Assembly: GCA_016647705.1 (NCBI GenBank) | Contig: CM028336.1 | Location: 4,774,001-4,838,000, forward strand | Origin: Eucommia ulmoides | Taxonomy: Eukaryota; Streptophyta; Magnoliopsida; Garryales; Eucommiaceae | Length of the DNA stretch: 64,000 bases | Direction of reading: 5' to 3' | Shown: one piece after another, positions 36,335 through 47,272 of the stretch | Position numbering within the stretch: position 1 is the first letter of the stretch | Layout of the letters: every line of letters starts with the position of its first letter | Notes under the pieces: model-generated | Database searches by the model: none | Seen by the model: only the letters and a program-made list of their open reading frames with translations | Told to the model about the DNA's origin: nothing | Position numbers and translations under genes: made by a program

Positions 36335-38230
36335 ATTGAAGTTTGAGGGAGAGTTTTGTATCAGCTTCTTCAGTAGCAATGGCGGTTTGCAGAGAGAGAG
36401 AGAGAGACGATCACAACGCGCGTGCACCTACACGTGAATTTACGAATATGCCCCTCTCGGATCACCAGATTCACCCGAAGCGTGTGATTTTGCTCGCGGA
36501 AAGTTTCCACTGCATCATCATCTCTCACAGATCACCAATTACTGTTCGCCAAGTATATTTCAAAAACGTAAATTTTAAATAGTCCCAAAAATGAACGATC
36601 CTTAGACGTTCTCCTTGATTTGTAAAGTAGTACGTTTCGCACTGGAATATAACTCCGGAGATGAATTTGTTACGCATGAGAGAGAGAGGGAGGGGTTTCC
36701 ACTGAGGGGAGGCATCATTAGATTTTTTCACACGTGTGCATCACTATTTGATATTAATTTGCTTTGTAACAATTAATAAGCTAAAAATTTATTTTTAATT
36801 ATTCCATAAATTTTACTTTAAAAAGAAAAAAATATTTTATAAATTTTATTACATTCAAAAATAAGTAAATATAAGTTCTAAATTACTATAGACAGGATTA
36901 AAATACAAGTTCCTTCAGTCTGTAGAATTTTTTAAAAAATTAATAGTGAAATAAAGGACTTTCCATTGAATGACTCTAAAAAAATGTGCATAACGAAATA
37001 ATAAAAAGGTGGTATTGACACTTTGCAACTCAACGTTTGACCATTATTTCACTTTGATCTCTATAATTACAATTTGAACACATAACACATTAAAGTTTTG
37101 TAATCATCCCACTTCAGTCTAAATTAATAATTCTATTACAAATTTGAGCGATAAATAATCAATTGTCGTGCACCCGACTATTTTTAGGAGGTTTTATGAA
37201 AATTTTTAGCCCTCTTTATTTTCCAGTTCAAATTTTCTATATATAAAAAAAAACTATAAATATGTTTTGTTATATTTATATTTTTTAGTATTTGGGTGAG
37301 AAGGAGAATGAGAGGAAAGGAAGACGCTGAAATTGCCAATAAAAACTCTTAGGAATAGTCAAGTACATGATATTTGACCTTTTTTTATCCAAAATTGAAA
37401 TGAGAATAATGAATTGGACTGCAGTGGAATGATTAAGAAACTTTAAGGAATTATATGTTCAAATTGAAAATTATCCACATTCATTTTTTTTTTAGATGTA
37501 ATGGCTAAGTCAAGTTTAAACTAAAGTTGAGTTCAATATATTCTTTTCGAGCTCGGTTCATGTAAATTTGTTTGAGCTCAAGTTCATTTCATAATATAAA
37601 CGAACAAGCTAGAGCTAAGCTCGAGTCGAGCTCAGAAATATACTCGAGCTCGGAAACTCAAGTATATATACATTTTTAAAATAATTAATTATAATATAAT
37701 AAAAAATATATAACAAATTATATATTATTTGTATAATTTGTTTGCGAAAATATTCAAGACTTTAATAAAAAAAATTGCGAATGACTTCAATAAAGAAACA
37801 ATTTGTTTTTTTAAGTCACGCTCAAACTGTTCAAACACATTCTGTTTAAAAGTCTGATGATTTAATTATTTGACCTAAAGTGTATATCAACACAACATTA
37901 ACGATCCACGATATTGAGATGACTGGAGAAACGAAAGAAAAAAATATAGATAGAGAATGAGAGCCCTTCTACGTAATTGTTTATCTAGTCTAGGGAGATC
38001 GATCTATTCAAACGTTGAATGGCCTTTAGGCAACCACGATAACCACACAAACCACATACATATAACACAAACACCATATATTAACTTATGTACACAATAT
38101 AACTTCTGATAACTATGACTTTAATACAAACACCATATATTAACTTACGCTTCTGATAACTATGCCTTATATATCAAACGTAGTAGTATATTTTTATGAT
38201 TCCTTCTTCTTCTTCTTCTTATTATTATAA
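36335..38230. other. Intergenic AT-rich region between SWI1 and quinone oxidoreductase
   Basis: No gene supported. It holds a family-A element (about 36.99-37.47 kb), a low-complexity CTCGAGCTCGGTT-type repeat (about 37.54-37.67 kb) and a short duplicated block CAAACACCATATATTAACTTA at about 38069 and 38130. Confidence 0.6.
36990..37470. repeat. Family-A MITE-like element
   Basis: Left end TGACACTTTGCAACTCAACG with TTTGATCTCTATAATTACAATT; the right part has GACTGCAGTGGAATGATTAAG and TATGTTCAAATTGAAAATTA, the diverged inverse of the left arm. Confidence 0.5.
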
Positions 38231-38232
38231 CT

Positions 38233-41200
38233 TTACTGATCGGAACCGTCGGGTATGAGCACGACCGAACCGGACGTTTTTCGACTCTCGAGATCAGCGT
38301 GCGCTTGAGCAGCCTGAGATAAAGGGTAAGTACGATTTACTCGAACCTTTAAAATACCTGCTTCGATTTTGGAAAACACCTCTCCGGAAGATTCTAGAAG
38401 CTCGGCTCGTGTTTCAGTGTATTGAAATACGGAAGAAAAAGTGAGAAAGATGGATTTTGAGTGGAGAGAAAACGGGGGAACAGGTTCGGGTGTTCCAGAT
38501 GCTAGCCCGTAGCACACCATGTATCCACGAACTTTCAAGCATGCCAATGATCCCTAATGAACAAAGATTAATTTCCCGATTCAATGATTAGCAAAAGAAA
38601 TATGAAAATGAAACTGGAAAAAATTGGAACAGAAACAAAAACATTTGGGGAGAATTTTGTTCTGTCTATGTTTCCAGTATTCTGTTTCAGTTCCCAGAAT
38701 GCTTGCACAGAAGCAGAACTGGGAACAGAACAGAAATTGTGGAAAGTTTTGGTTATGTTCCCAGAAATTTGTTCCAACATTATTGGGGGGGAACATAAAC
38801 ATACTATTTTGTTCCCAGGTCTTGTGTTTAAAATTCCCAGTTTTCTGCAAACAAAAACAGAAATATGGAAATAAAAAACAGAAGTGCTCTTGTTCCCTGG
38901 CCCCGTTTGGTTACTGTTTCTGTTCCCGGATTCCTGTTTCCAACTCCCAAAATTCTGGGATTAATGTACAAAAACGCTATTGATAAACACATTTCTATTC
39001 CCAAAATTTTAGGAGTAATTTGGGGGTATTTTCTGAATTCCTTAGGAATCTAAGAAAAAAATAAAATAAAAAAAATCGATTCTTATTCACTCCCACAAAA
39101 CTATTCTCACTCCCATCCTGCCAGTCACCCCCACCCCGTTGGCCACCATACATTTGAAGAAGAAAAATGAACAAATGTTGCAACGGAATATGTTTCTTGT
39201 TTCTGTTCTCATAAATTAAAGAAAACGATTTCAGGACATGGTCGTCACCAAACATGTTTCTATTTCCGGAATACTCCAGAACGGAAACAAAATTTCAAAT
39301 TTTCATTCCATCTCAGTTTACTGGAAGTAGAAACAAATAAACAAAAGCACTAACTAAACGCGAGGAGATGAAATAGTCAAAGGTGGATGAATGGCAAGAT
39401 AAGTAAAGATAAAATAAGGGATGAGGTTATTAGAAAAAAGTCAATTTACCCATTAAAGATAAGATGAGAGAAAATCGTTTACTTAGTTGGGAAAACGGAT
39501 TTTTTGTTGTTCTTGTTGTTCGACATTTATTTTCTACACGATCAAGTGAACGTTCGGTAATAAGCATAGAGGAAGCATTATTATTATTACCTCAAAGGTG
39601 TCTTTCCCAACAGAATCATAGACAATTTCGACCCCTTTGCCGGATGTAATCTCATTGACACGAGCAACAAAATCCTCATTCTTGTAAAGAATAACATGGT
39701 GACATCCATCTTCTCTTGCTTGAGCGGCTTTCTCCTCTGTTGAGACCGTCCCAATAACAGTAGCGCCAAGCGCATTAGCCCACTGGCACAGTAAGGACCC
39801 AACCCCGCCCGCTGCTGCATGAACAAGAACCGTGTGCCCACGTTGAACCTGCATTTTTCTATGCACTTTCAGTAACATCTTTCAAGAACAATACACCTAA
39901 AGAAAGATTCTTTTACCAATTGTAAATGTAACACCAATCATTGGTGCTTTGATAGTTTGATGTTTGAGAGATTCATATATGGTTGAAGAATTAGTTCAAA
40001 GAATGGTTCATCGAATTCATATGGAGCTTGTTTGATTTTGTTTTGAAAATAGTTTTTAAATTTTTTTGAAAATTGTAAGAACTTGTTTGGTTTTCTTGAA
40101 AATTGTGAGAACTTGTTTGGTTAGTTTTGAAAAAGTTATAGAACGGGAATATTTATTAATTATGGGCTGACAAATTGAAAACTAAAAATGATGTGATTGA
40201 TTGAAATATGGTGTTGAAAAATAGAGATACTAATGATGTTTGTTGGGTGAATGTGAAGTAGAAAAAAAATAAAGAGAAGTAAAAACAAAGATATTGTGAA
40301 AAAATTAAAATTAAATTTATAAAAAAATGAAAGCATGATAGTAAAAGTAACTGATGTGATTGTGAAAATTATTTTGTAGAAGTGTTCTGCTATTAAAAAA
40401 GACATTATTGTATTTTGTGTTTTTGAAAACACAAAAAGAAGTAATGAAACAAGCAAAGCCATTATGGTCCCGTTTGGCTACTGTTTTCGTTCCCTGATTT
40501 CTGTTCCCACTCTCAAAAATTTGGGATCAATTTACAAAAACGTGTTCACGTTTATGTTCCCAAAATGTTGGGATTAATTTGGGAGTAATTTCTGAATTCC
40601 TGAAGAATCTTAAAAACAAAAAAAATGTTGATTCCTATTCACTCCCACAAAAGTATTCCCACTTCCCCCCACTGGCCAACAACCCCCGTAGGTCAACATT
40701 TATTTAAAGAAAAAAAAAAAAAAAAAGCGCTAATGTTGCAACTAAAAGTGTTTCTTGTTTCTATTCTCATAAATTAAAAGAAACAATTTCGGGACAATGG
40801 TTGTTACCCAACATGTTTCTATTCCTGAAATACTCTAGAACGGAAACAATATTCCCATCCCAGTTTATTGGAAGTAAAAATAAAAAAACAGAAACATTAA
40901 CCAAATGCCACCTACATTACCTTAAAACAACGCCGGACCAGATATTCGGCTGTCATTCCCTTAAGCAAGACAGATGCTGCTTTAATAGGATCAATGGAGG
41001 GAGGAACAGGCACCACCTTCACGGCAGGAAGGATGTGCTCTTCAGCATATGATCCAATTGGATAACAGGCGTAAGCTACAAGATCTCCAACTTTTACGCC
41101 TGTTACTCCCGGACCCAAAGCTATCACTACACCAACAGCTTCCTCACCTGCAATTCACTCCCAAGTCATAACAGGATCAAGATACTGTCTTTTATATTGG

Positions 41201-42127
41201 ATAAATAGATTTCAGAACTACGTTGGGTTATGGTTTTATTATTGAATAATACACGGATAAAGGAAAAAAGCCGAAAACAGAACTTTTTCTTTCTAGTAGT
41301 TTGTTCTCATGTTTTGTTTTCTACAAATGATGCAGCATTTTACACCTAAAATCGGTATATTAGTCAAGTATTTTTCAGTCGCTTTTCTCATTTTTCTCTT
41401 GGGTCTACGTGTCCGTTTGATAACATAAATAAACACTTAAAACTGAACAGATTAAGTAAAAGTAACTACTTAAAATATAAGTATCAATTAAAAATAATTC
41501 AGCATTTGAATTAACTTGTGACTCGGTTATATTTTTTTAAGTACTTATCACTTAAAACCATCAAAATATCTATTCGTCACAAGATTCACAATCTTGGAAA
41601 AAGAAGTTATATACAAGAAAATGTAGAGTAATAAATTTAGAAAAAATTGAGAGAGAAAGTTGTAGAGAGAATTTAGAAAGAGAAAGTTGTAAAGATTATT
41701 TTAGAGACAAAAATTTGTACCAAAATAATTTTTTTCGAGGAAATAGCATTAAAAAACAAGTATCTAATATATTCCTTATTTATAAATTCAACACAGAGAA
41801 TTGCAGCACTAAAAATTCATCACTTTCAAATTTCTAACACTTAATTTTCAGTTTTATGAACAAGTCCCAAGAAGCGGCAGATCCAGAAAATTAATTGGGT
41901 GGTTAATTTTTTTTAGATGTTTATTAGATATTTATATAAATTTCTAACACTTAATTTTCAGTTTTATGAACAAATCCCAAGAAGCGGCAGATCCAGAAAA
42001 TTAATTGGGTGGTTAATTTTTTTTAGATGTTTATTAGATATTTATATAAATTGGGGGGGCTTATGTAAACTTTTAAGGGTTTTAATTGTTTTACTCTAAA
42101 AGTATAAGGGTAAAAGTGACCACATAG

Positions 42128-42159
<32 letters not shown>

Positions 42160-43664
42160 AAGCAATATTAGAACATTTCCCTTCATCTTCTATGATTATC
42201 TTGTTATACGTCGACACTCCCCAGACCGTGCAATGGTGACAGCTTTCATGAGCTGGGTTGTCCTTTTTTTTTTTTCTTTTTCTTTTCTTTTCTTCTTTTT
42301 TTTTTTTTTTTTTTTAAGGATTATCATGATACACATCATAATTACATATATTAGTGGGAGTTTCCCTTTATGTAGGTGGTAGAGAACAAAAAATGTACCT
42401 GGTGTGAAGGGCAGTGTATCAGCCTCTTTAATTCCTTTGCGGAAATACACATCGAGGAAGTTAAGCCCAATAGCCTTATTTTTTACCTTGACCTCTCCAT
42501 CTTTTGGTTCTCCTATTTCGACATCCTCCCATTTGAGGACCTGTCATCAATCAACAGTCCAAATTAGACGGTCAAATCCATAATTTATCCTATTTTTATT
42601 TTAAGCCAAGTATAAATCCCTTCATTATATTTTTTACCTTGTGTTTTAAGTCTCATGGTCAATGCAACCTTATATCTTTAGTCAAAATTTTCTCAATTAA
42701 GATTTGCATTGCCGGCCACTAGCATCACCCTCTATTGCCACCCGCCATTGCCGGCTGCTGATATTTTTCGGTTACATGTAACTATTTTTTTAATGTACTT
42801 TTTAGTTATATTTTACTGTAATTTTTTTGTGTATTTTTTACTTCTATTTTTAGTGTATTTTTAGGTTACATTCACATAATTTTTCGGCAACCAGCAGCTG
42901 AAAAAATAGATGAATGTAACTAAAACTATAATAACAAAATATGTTACTAAAAATTTAATAATGTAACTAAAAAAAAAATTCGGCAATAAGAGTTTGGCAA
43001 CCGCCTGTCAGAGTCTAGTGTCCAACAGCGGTGGGGCTACGGTTAGCATAGTTTGCATGAACTCTAATGGATTGGACCAAAACTAAAACACTTATTTGAT
43101 TTGAGAATTTTAATTAATTTAGTGGGATTTTTAGTACCTCTCACTACCTATCCTAAAAAATCACCCCCAAAAAAACGTGAGATATCAAATACGTCAACTC
43201 AATCAATGAATTCAATCTAGTTGATATTAATTGAAAGAGCAAAAGTTTAATGTGATGACTAAAACATAAAAAATAAAAAATGAGAATAATAAATTATAAT
43301 TTTCATGTTTCAAGAAGAATATAATAATTTCCCCAATATTATTCTTAGTATTCTTTGATTTTGGGTATGATATGAGCAAAATTATCAATCTGCATCTGAA
43401 TCATTGGTACAGCAAAACCAATGGAAACACGATTAATCATTATATATGAATCAATCCTAGACGACCGATATCATCAGCGGAAGCGCAATCGAGTTTCGAT
43501 CTCTAAAAAATTGATACCAGATTCGTCTTCTGAAGCACAAATCCGACTTCTCACTAGCACATATTGCTAAGCTACTACATAAAATTAAAGAAAAGAGGTG
43601 AGAGAGAGAGAGAGATATGTACCTCGGGACCACCATATTCATGAACCCTAATTGCTTTCACCAT
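38233..43664 (-). CDS. Zeta-crystallin-like NADPH:quinone oxidoreductase, copy 1 (intact)
   Basis: Medium-chain dehydrogenase/reductase without catalytic zinc; family members reduce quinones with NADPH, usually in the cytosol. Exons on the minus strand: 43623-43664, 42399-42540, 40921-41147, 39591-39848 and 38233-38553, giving 329 residues, normal for the family. The GroES-like part starts MVKAIRVHEYGGPE and has KNKAIGLNFLDVYFRKG and GVVIALGPGVTGVKVGDLVAY. The Rossmann part has VHAAAGGVGSLLCQWANALG (AAxGGVG nucleotide motif) and IVYDSVGKDTFEGS. The C-terminal part has YPLSQAAQAHADLESRKTSG. Start: the ATG at 43662-43664. The frame stays open upstream for about 50 codons without another ATG (see findings). 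Several introns carry MITEs and a recent 110-bp duplication. Closest known plant type: the Arabidopsis At5g61510-like group. Confidence 0.92.
38590..38900. repeat. Family-B element in the last intron, shared by both gene copies
   Basis: Many TTCTGTTTCAGTTCCCAGAA-type blocks and inverses (GAACTGGGAACAGAACAGAA). A homologous, diverged block occupies the same place in copy 2 (about 57.70-57.92 kb), next to matching intron sequence CCCGATTCA...AGAAATATGA. Confidence 0.5.
38901..39366. repeat. Family-B MITE (copy 1 last intron)
   Basis: Left CCCCGTTTGGTTACTGTTTC and right AAAAGCACTAACTAAACGCG are inverted. The interior block TTCACTCCCACAAAACTATTC recurs in the 40.47-40.91 kb element, showing the same subfamily. 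Confidence 0.6.
40467..40915. repeat. Family-B MITE, same subfamily as 38.9 kb
   Basis: Left GGTCCCGTTTGGCTACTGTT and right GAAACATTAACCAAATGCCACC. It shares with the 38.9-39.37 kb element TTCACTCCCACAAAAGTATT and AGTGTTTCTTGTTTCTATTC-type blocks in the same order. Confidence 0.65.
41831..42050. repeat. Recent 110-bp tandem duplication (copy 1 intron 2)
   Basis: Two units, 41831-41940 and 41941-42050, each starting TTTCTAACACTTAATTTTCA and ending TAGATATTTATATAAA. I see one difference (CAAGTCCC against CAAATCCC), so the duplication is very young. Confidence 0.9.
42127..42325. repeat. Poly-A and poly-T runs facing each other
   Basis: About 29 A at 42128-42157 and a T-rich run at about 42263-42316 lie about 105 bases apart in intron 2 of copy 1. 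They may be the remains of a foldback element. No coding meaning. Confidence 0.5.
42690..43060. repeat. Foldback element in the first intron of copy 1
   Basis: GCCGGCTGCTGATATTTTTC and TTTTTCGGCAACCAGCAGC form inverted arms around a TGTAACT/AGTTACA-rich middle. A further GCCGGCCACTAGCATCACC at the left loosely pairs with the AGAGTCTAGTGTCC block at the right. Confidence 0.45.
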
Positions 43665-44094
43665 TGCTACAGCTCGATCGGAAGCAGAGGATGATTTCAC
43701 GACTGATTTTGGAGCGGGGAAGTGAGAATTCGGATTGGCGAAGGCTCGATTTATACGAATTCGGCAGAAAACGATGGCAATGACGCGATCGATTCAATGT
43801 TGAAAATTCCATTTTCAAAATTGACCGGTAATTCAAACGAAGTTTTCAAATCGAATTTGGCAAAAGAGAAGATAAGCAAAGGTGAGGAATGAATGTGGCG
43901 GGAAAATGGGAAATCTGAGGAAGAATAATGATGGACGTAACTGTAAATCGATAATGTTCGTGTGAGCAAAAGCGGCACTACTCTCAAAATCAATCACAAC
44001 AATCTTAAGAACAATAATGATGTCATCCCTTACCATAAAGCTCAAGTATCGAGTAGTAATGTCAATTATCCAGTTGTTTACCGACGGAGTAACT

Positions 44095-44332
44095 AGTTTT
44101 TATGAATAAAATACTTGTTAAATATAATAAATATTACTATAATTTGTAAGATATAACTAATTTGTGTGTAAAAAATTGTTAGATATAATAAATATTGCAT
44201 AAATACATGTAATTTTGTAATATCTAACTAATATTACACAAAATACATATAATTAATATTAAATTAATTTATGTATAGAATATTTGTTAGATGTAATAAA
44301 TATTATATAAATACATATATTTATATAATAAA
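44095..44332. repeat. AT-rich diverged tandem repeat, left of the Helitron-like insert
   Basis: Units of the form TAGATATAATAAATATT, ATAAATACATGTAATTT and TAATATCTAACTAATATTACAC recur three to four times. The same units resume at 47273-47400, so the 44.3-47.3 kb segment appears inserted into this repeat. Confidence 0.55.
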
Positions 44333-47272
44333 TCAGGACTGGTATATTCACGGCCGTTGGATAAGAGACAAAATTCTAGACATTTTAAGACCGTCGAATA
44401 TTTTGATCCATCTATAAAATCAAAATGAAAAAATTAGAGTTTACATTTTCACTTTTCACCTCTCAGCCGAAAACACACACTCACTCTCATTCGGCCTTGT
44501 GGTATACTCTCTCTCTAAAATCACCGGTACCTCCAAGCTCCAGCTTGTTTTCTCTCTCAATCGCCGCCCCTGAACCCCCTCTTCCTCGCTCCCTCTGCCT
44601 TCCCACCGCCTAGCCATGCCTCTCTATCACCCTTACCATATTCGCCTCTCGCTTCAAAGAACGGCGTCGGCTTCAACATCGGTGAAATACCTTCTTCAAA
44701 TAATTTACCCAAATGCAACCTCAATCCGCAACATGGTACGCCATGGCCAACAAAATCGAACCCTAATCTCAAAATCGAATCATCCATATTAGATTTGAAA
44801 CGGAGACCATCAGCATCTCTGACCTCCAAGATTTGAAATCAAGACCACCACACAATCGCAGCAACTTTTGCTGCCGCCGCCCCTCATCGAAGATTCTCTC
44901 CTCTCCATCTACAAAACTGAACCACAAAACTGAAAATTTTCATTATTTAACATCCATTTTTTTAGAGAATACACTAATATAGATTTGTTCATTTTCATAA
45001 TTTGACACTGTCAATCAAGTTGCTTTCCAATTCACCATATCACTTCACCTCTCAATTGCAGGACAATCAGACAATCAAATAGTTGATGATGATTATAATT
45101 GATAGATTTGTTTGAAATCAGATGCAAAATAGATGTGGTACGCTTACTCTTGCATGTATTTAAGTGTGTTTGGATGATTTAAAGAAATTTATTTACAAAA
45201 GAGAACTTTGAGGGTGCATTTGGGTAAATTATTTGAAGAAGGTGTTTGATTTTTACGCATCATCCCTTAAATACACATAAGAATACACATATTAGGATGA
45301 ATCCTTTTCTTTTTTGTTATGGGTGCTAAACAGATTTCTCCCAATTTTTTGCAAGACTGATTTACTCTGTTATTCTTTTCCAGAAGCCTCTCTCTAGGTT
45401 TTTGTTGCATTGGTAATTTGGTATTGAGTTTTGACTATGGTAATTTAAATGTGATCAATTTGTTGATGTATGTTTGTTTAATATGATGTCCATAGGCTGA
45501 GGTGATGATAGAATGACCACTTTGATGGCAACGGCAATAGTCTACATGATTGCAGATATATAGATTTGATTTCAAATCTGTAGATTTGGTTTTTATTTTC
45601 TAATTTGCCTATCTTCAAGTATTTTCTCCCTATTATACTCTACTATGTAAAGTGGGAATTTAGTATTCTCTCCATAGTATCATAAGTATAATCACTGTAA
45701 TGAATTTAGTGAACTTGGTTATAGAAGTCTTTTTTCAAATTTGTTTAGTTTCGTATTTTTTAATTTTCTAATTTTTATTTCTCTAAATTCCTGTTTTGTT
45801 TATGTTTATTTGGTTAAGATGAAGAGTACCTGTTTTTTATTTTATATTTCTAATTTATGTTTTGTTTTTAATTTATTTGTTTCATGTTTAGGGTAATTTG
45901 ACCTATTTCATTAAGAATTATTTTATCTATTGATCAGTCCCTAAATTAATTTGTACATTTTCAATTCTTTTCAGTAAAAATAAATAGAATAAGAATAAAA
46001 AATAGAAGTTTAGGGTTAATTTGGTTACGCTTTAAAGAGTATATCTCAACCATTTTCGTTTTAGGATATGAGTGGGTGATTATCATCAAATTTAACCCGT
46101 ATTGCCCCTATTCATTTACTCAATGCAAAGATAGATGATTTTGTGCTTCAGCCTTGATTTGAGTTGGATTTGAAGAGGATTTGGAATATAATTTTTCATC
46201 TATTATTCAGTTTTCTCTTAAACCCTAGGTATATATTTTTCAAATTCTTATTCAATTATAATCTTTTATATTCTCAACTGAATCATGGAAATGTATTTAT
46301 TCATGTTTGTTATGATGTCACCATGTGTTTTTTAAATGATTTACCTTTAGTTGTGTGAAATTCAAAGAAATTGCATTGGACATTTTTGGAGTTTAGGGTT
46401 TCTTCTATTTTGTGATGGTTGTATGTCAGGTTTATTTTGTAAGATTTGTGATGGCTGAGTTTTGGGGGTGTTAAAAATTTATAGTACATAGTTTATTTTT
46501 ATATAATTTTTGTTATAATAGAGGTTAGTCTTTTCCGACTTATTTTCCTTGCGAACCATGTGAGCATCTAACACCTCAAGGAGCAAAACTCATCTTTCTT
46601 TAGGGTTCAAGTGGCGTTTAAGGGATTTGAAGATTATATTGAAGTATATGTGGCTACAAAAAGAAAGTACAAGTAATTTATTTAGATTTTGCTTCTTCTT
46701 TCTATCTTTTTTTTTTTTTTTTTTGTTTTGTTTTGTATTCATACTTATTTAAAATAAAAATCAGTTGTTTTATTTTAGAAATTTATCTTCTATTTTAAAA
46801 TTTGTTTCTTTTTTCTTTTTTAATTTTGTGCCAAAATTTGGATTGTTCATTTTTGATTTATTTTTTATAATTTTCTAATTTCGTTCAGATTTTTTCAGGT
46901 TTTAGTTTTAGACAAAGCACAATATCATTGTTTTGATGAACACAAATAACCATTTAAAATTTTCTTCTTTTGAAATCTGGGAAAACGCAATATTAAGGTT
47001 ACTATTAAGTTTCGATGTATCATTTTGTTCTTATACATACGAAAAAGAAGTTATTCATATGTGATGTTTCTTTTTCTTTATTGTTCAATTTGTGTGGATT
47101 TATTTTTGTGTTTTTTGCTTCTTAAGTTTTTTCTTTAATTATTCATGTAGGTTGAGATTTTTTTTAAATTTTATTGTGAAGTTCATAGATAATTTGTAAT
47201 AATGTAAATGCATATTTCTAACTGAATCATAGATTTTTACACCCGTGCCTTCAGGCACGAGTTATACATTAG
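44333..47272 (+). mobile_element. Probable non-autonomous Helitron
   Basis: The right end has the Helitron-type terminus: the hairpin CCCGTGCC-TTCA-GGCACGAG at 47242-47261, an 8-bp stem with one mismatch, followed about 7 bases later by TTAG and a T, close to the CTRR-T ending. The left end starts TCAGGACTGG after an A, as expected for insertion between A and T. The flanking AT-rich repeat continues on both sides, so the insert is about 2.94 kb with no target duplication. Inside, 44.43-44.93 kb is C-rich and UTR-like, and the rest is T-rich. No Rep/helicase coding was seen. The end has drifted from the consensus, so the call is moderate. Confidence 0.5.

Noticed and set aside
44425-44613. 62-residue frame starting MKKLEFTFSLF
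   Set aside because: UTR-like, C-rich block inside the putative Helitron; no domain and no following exon found.
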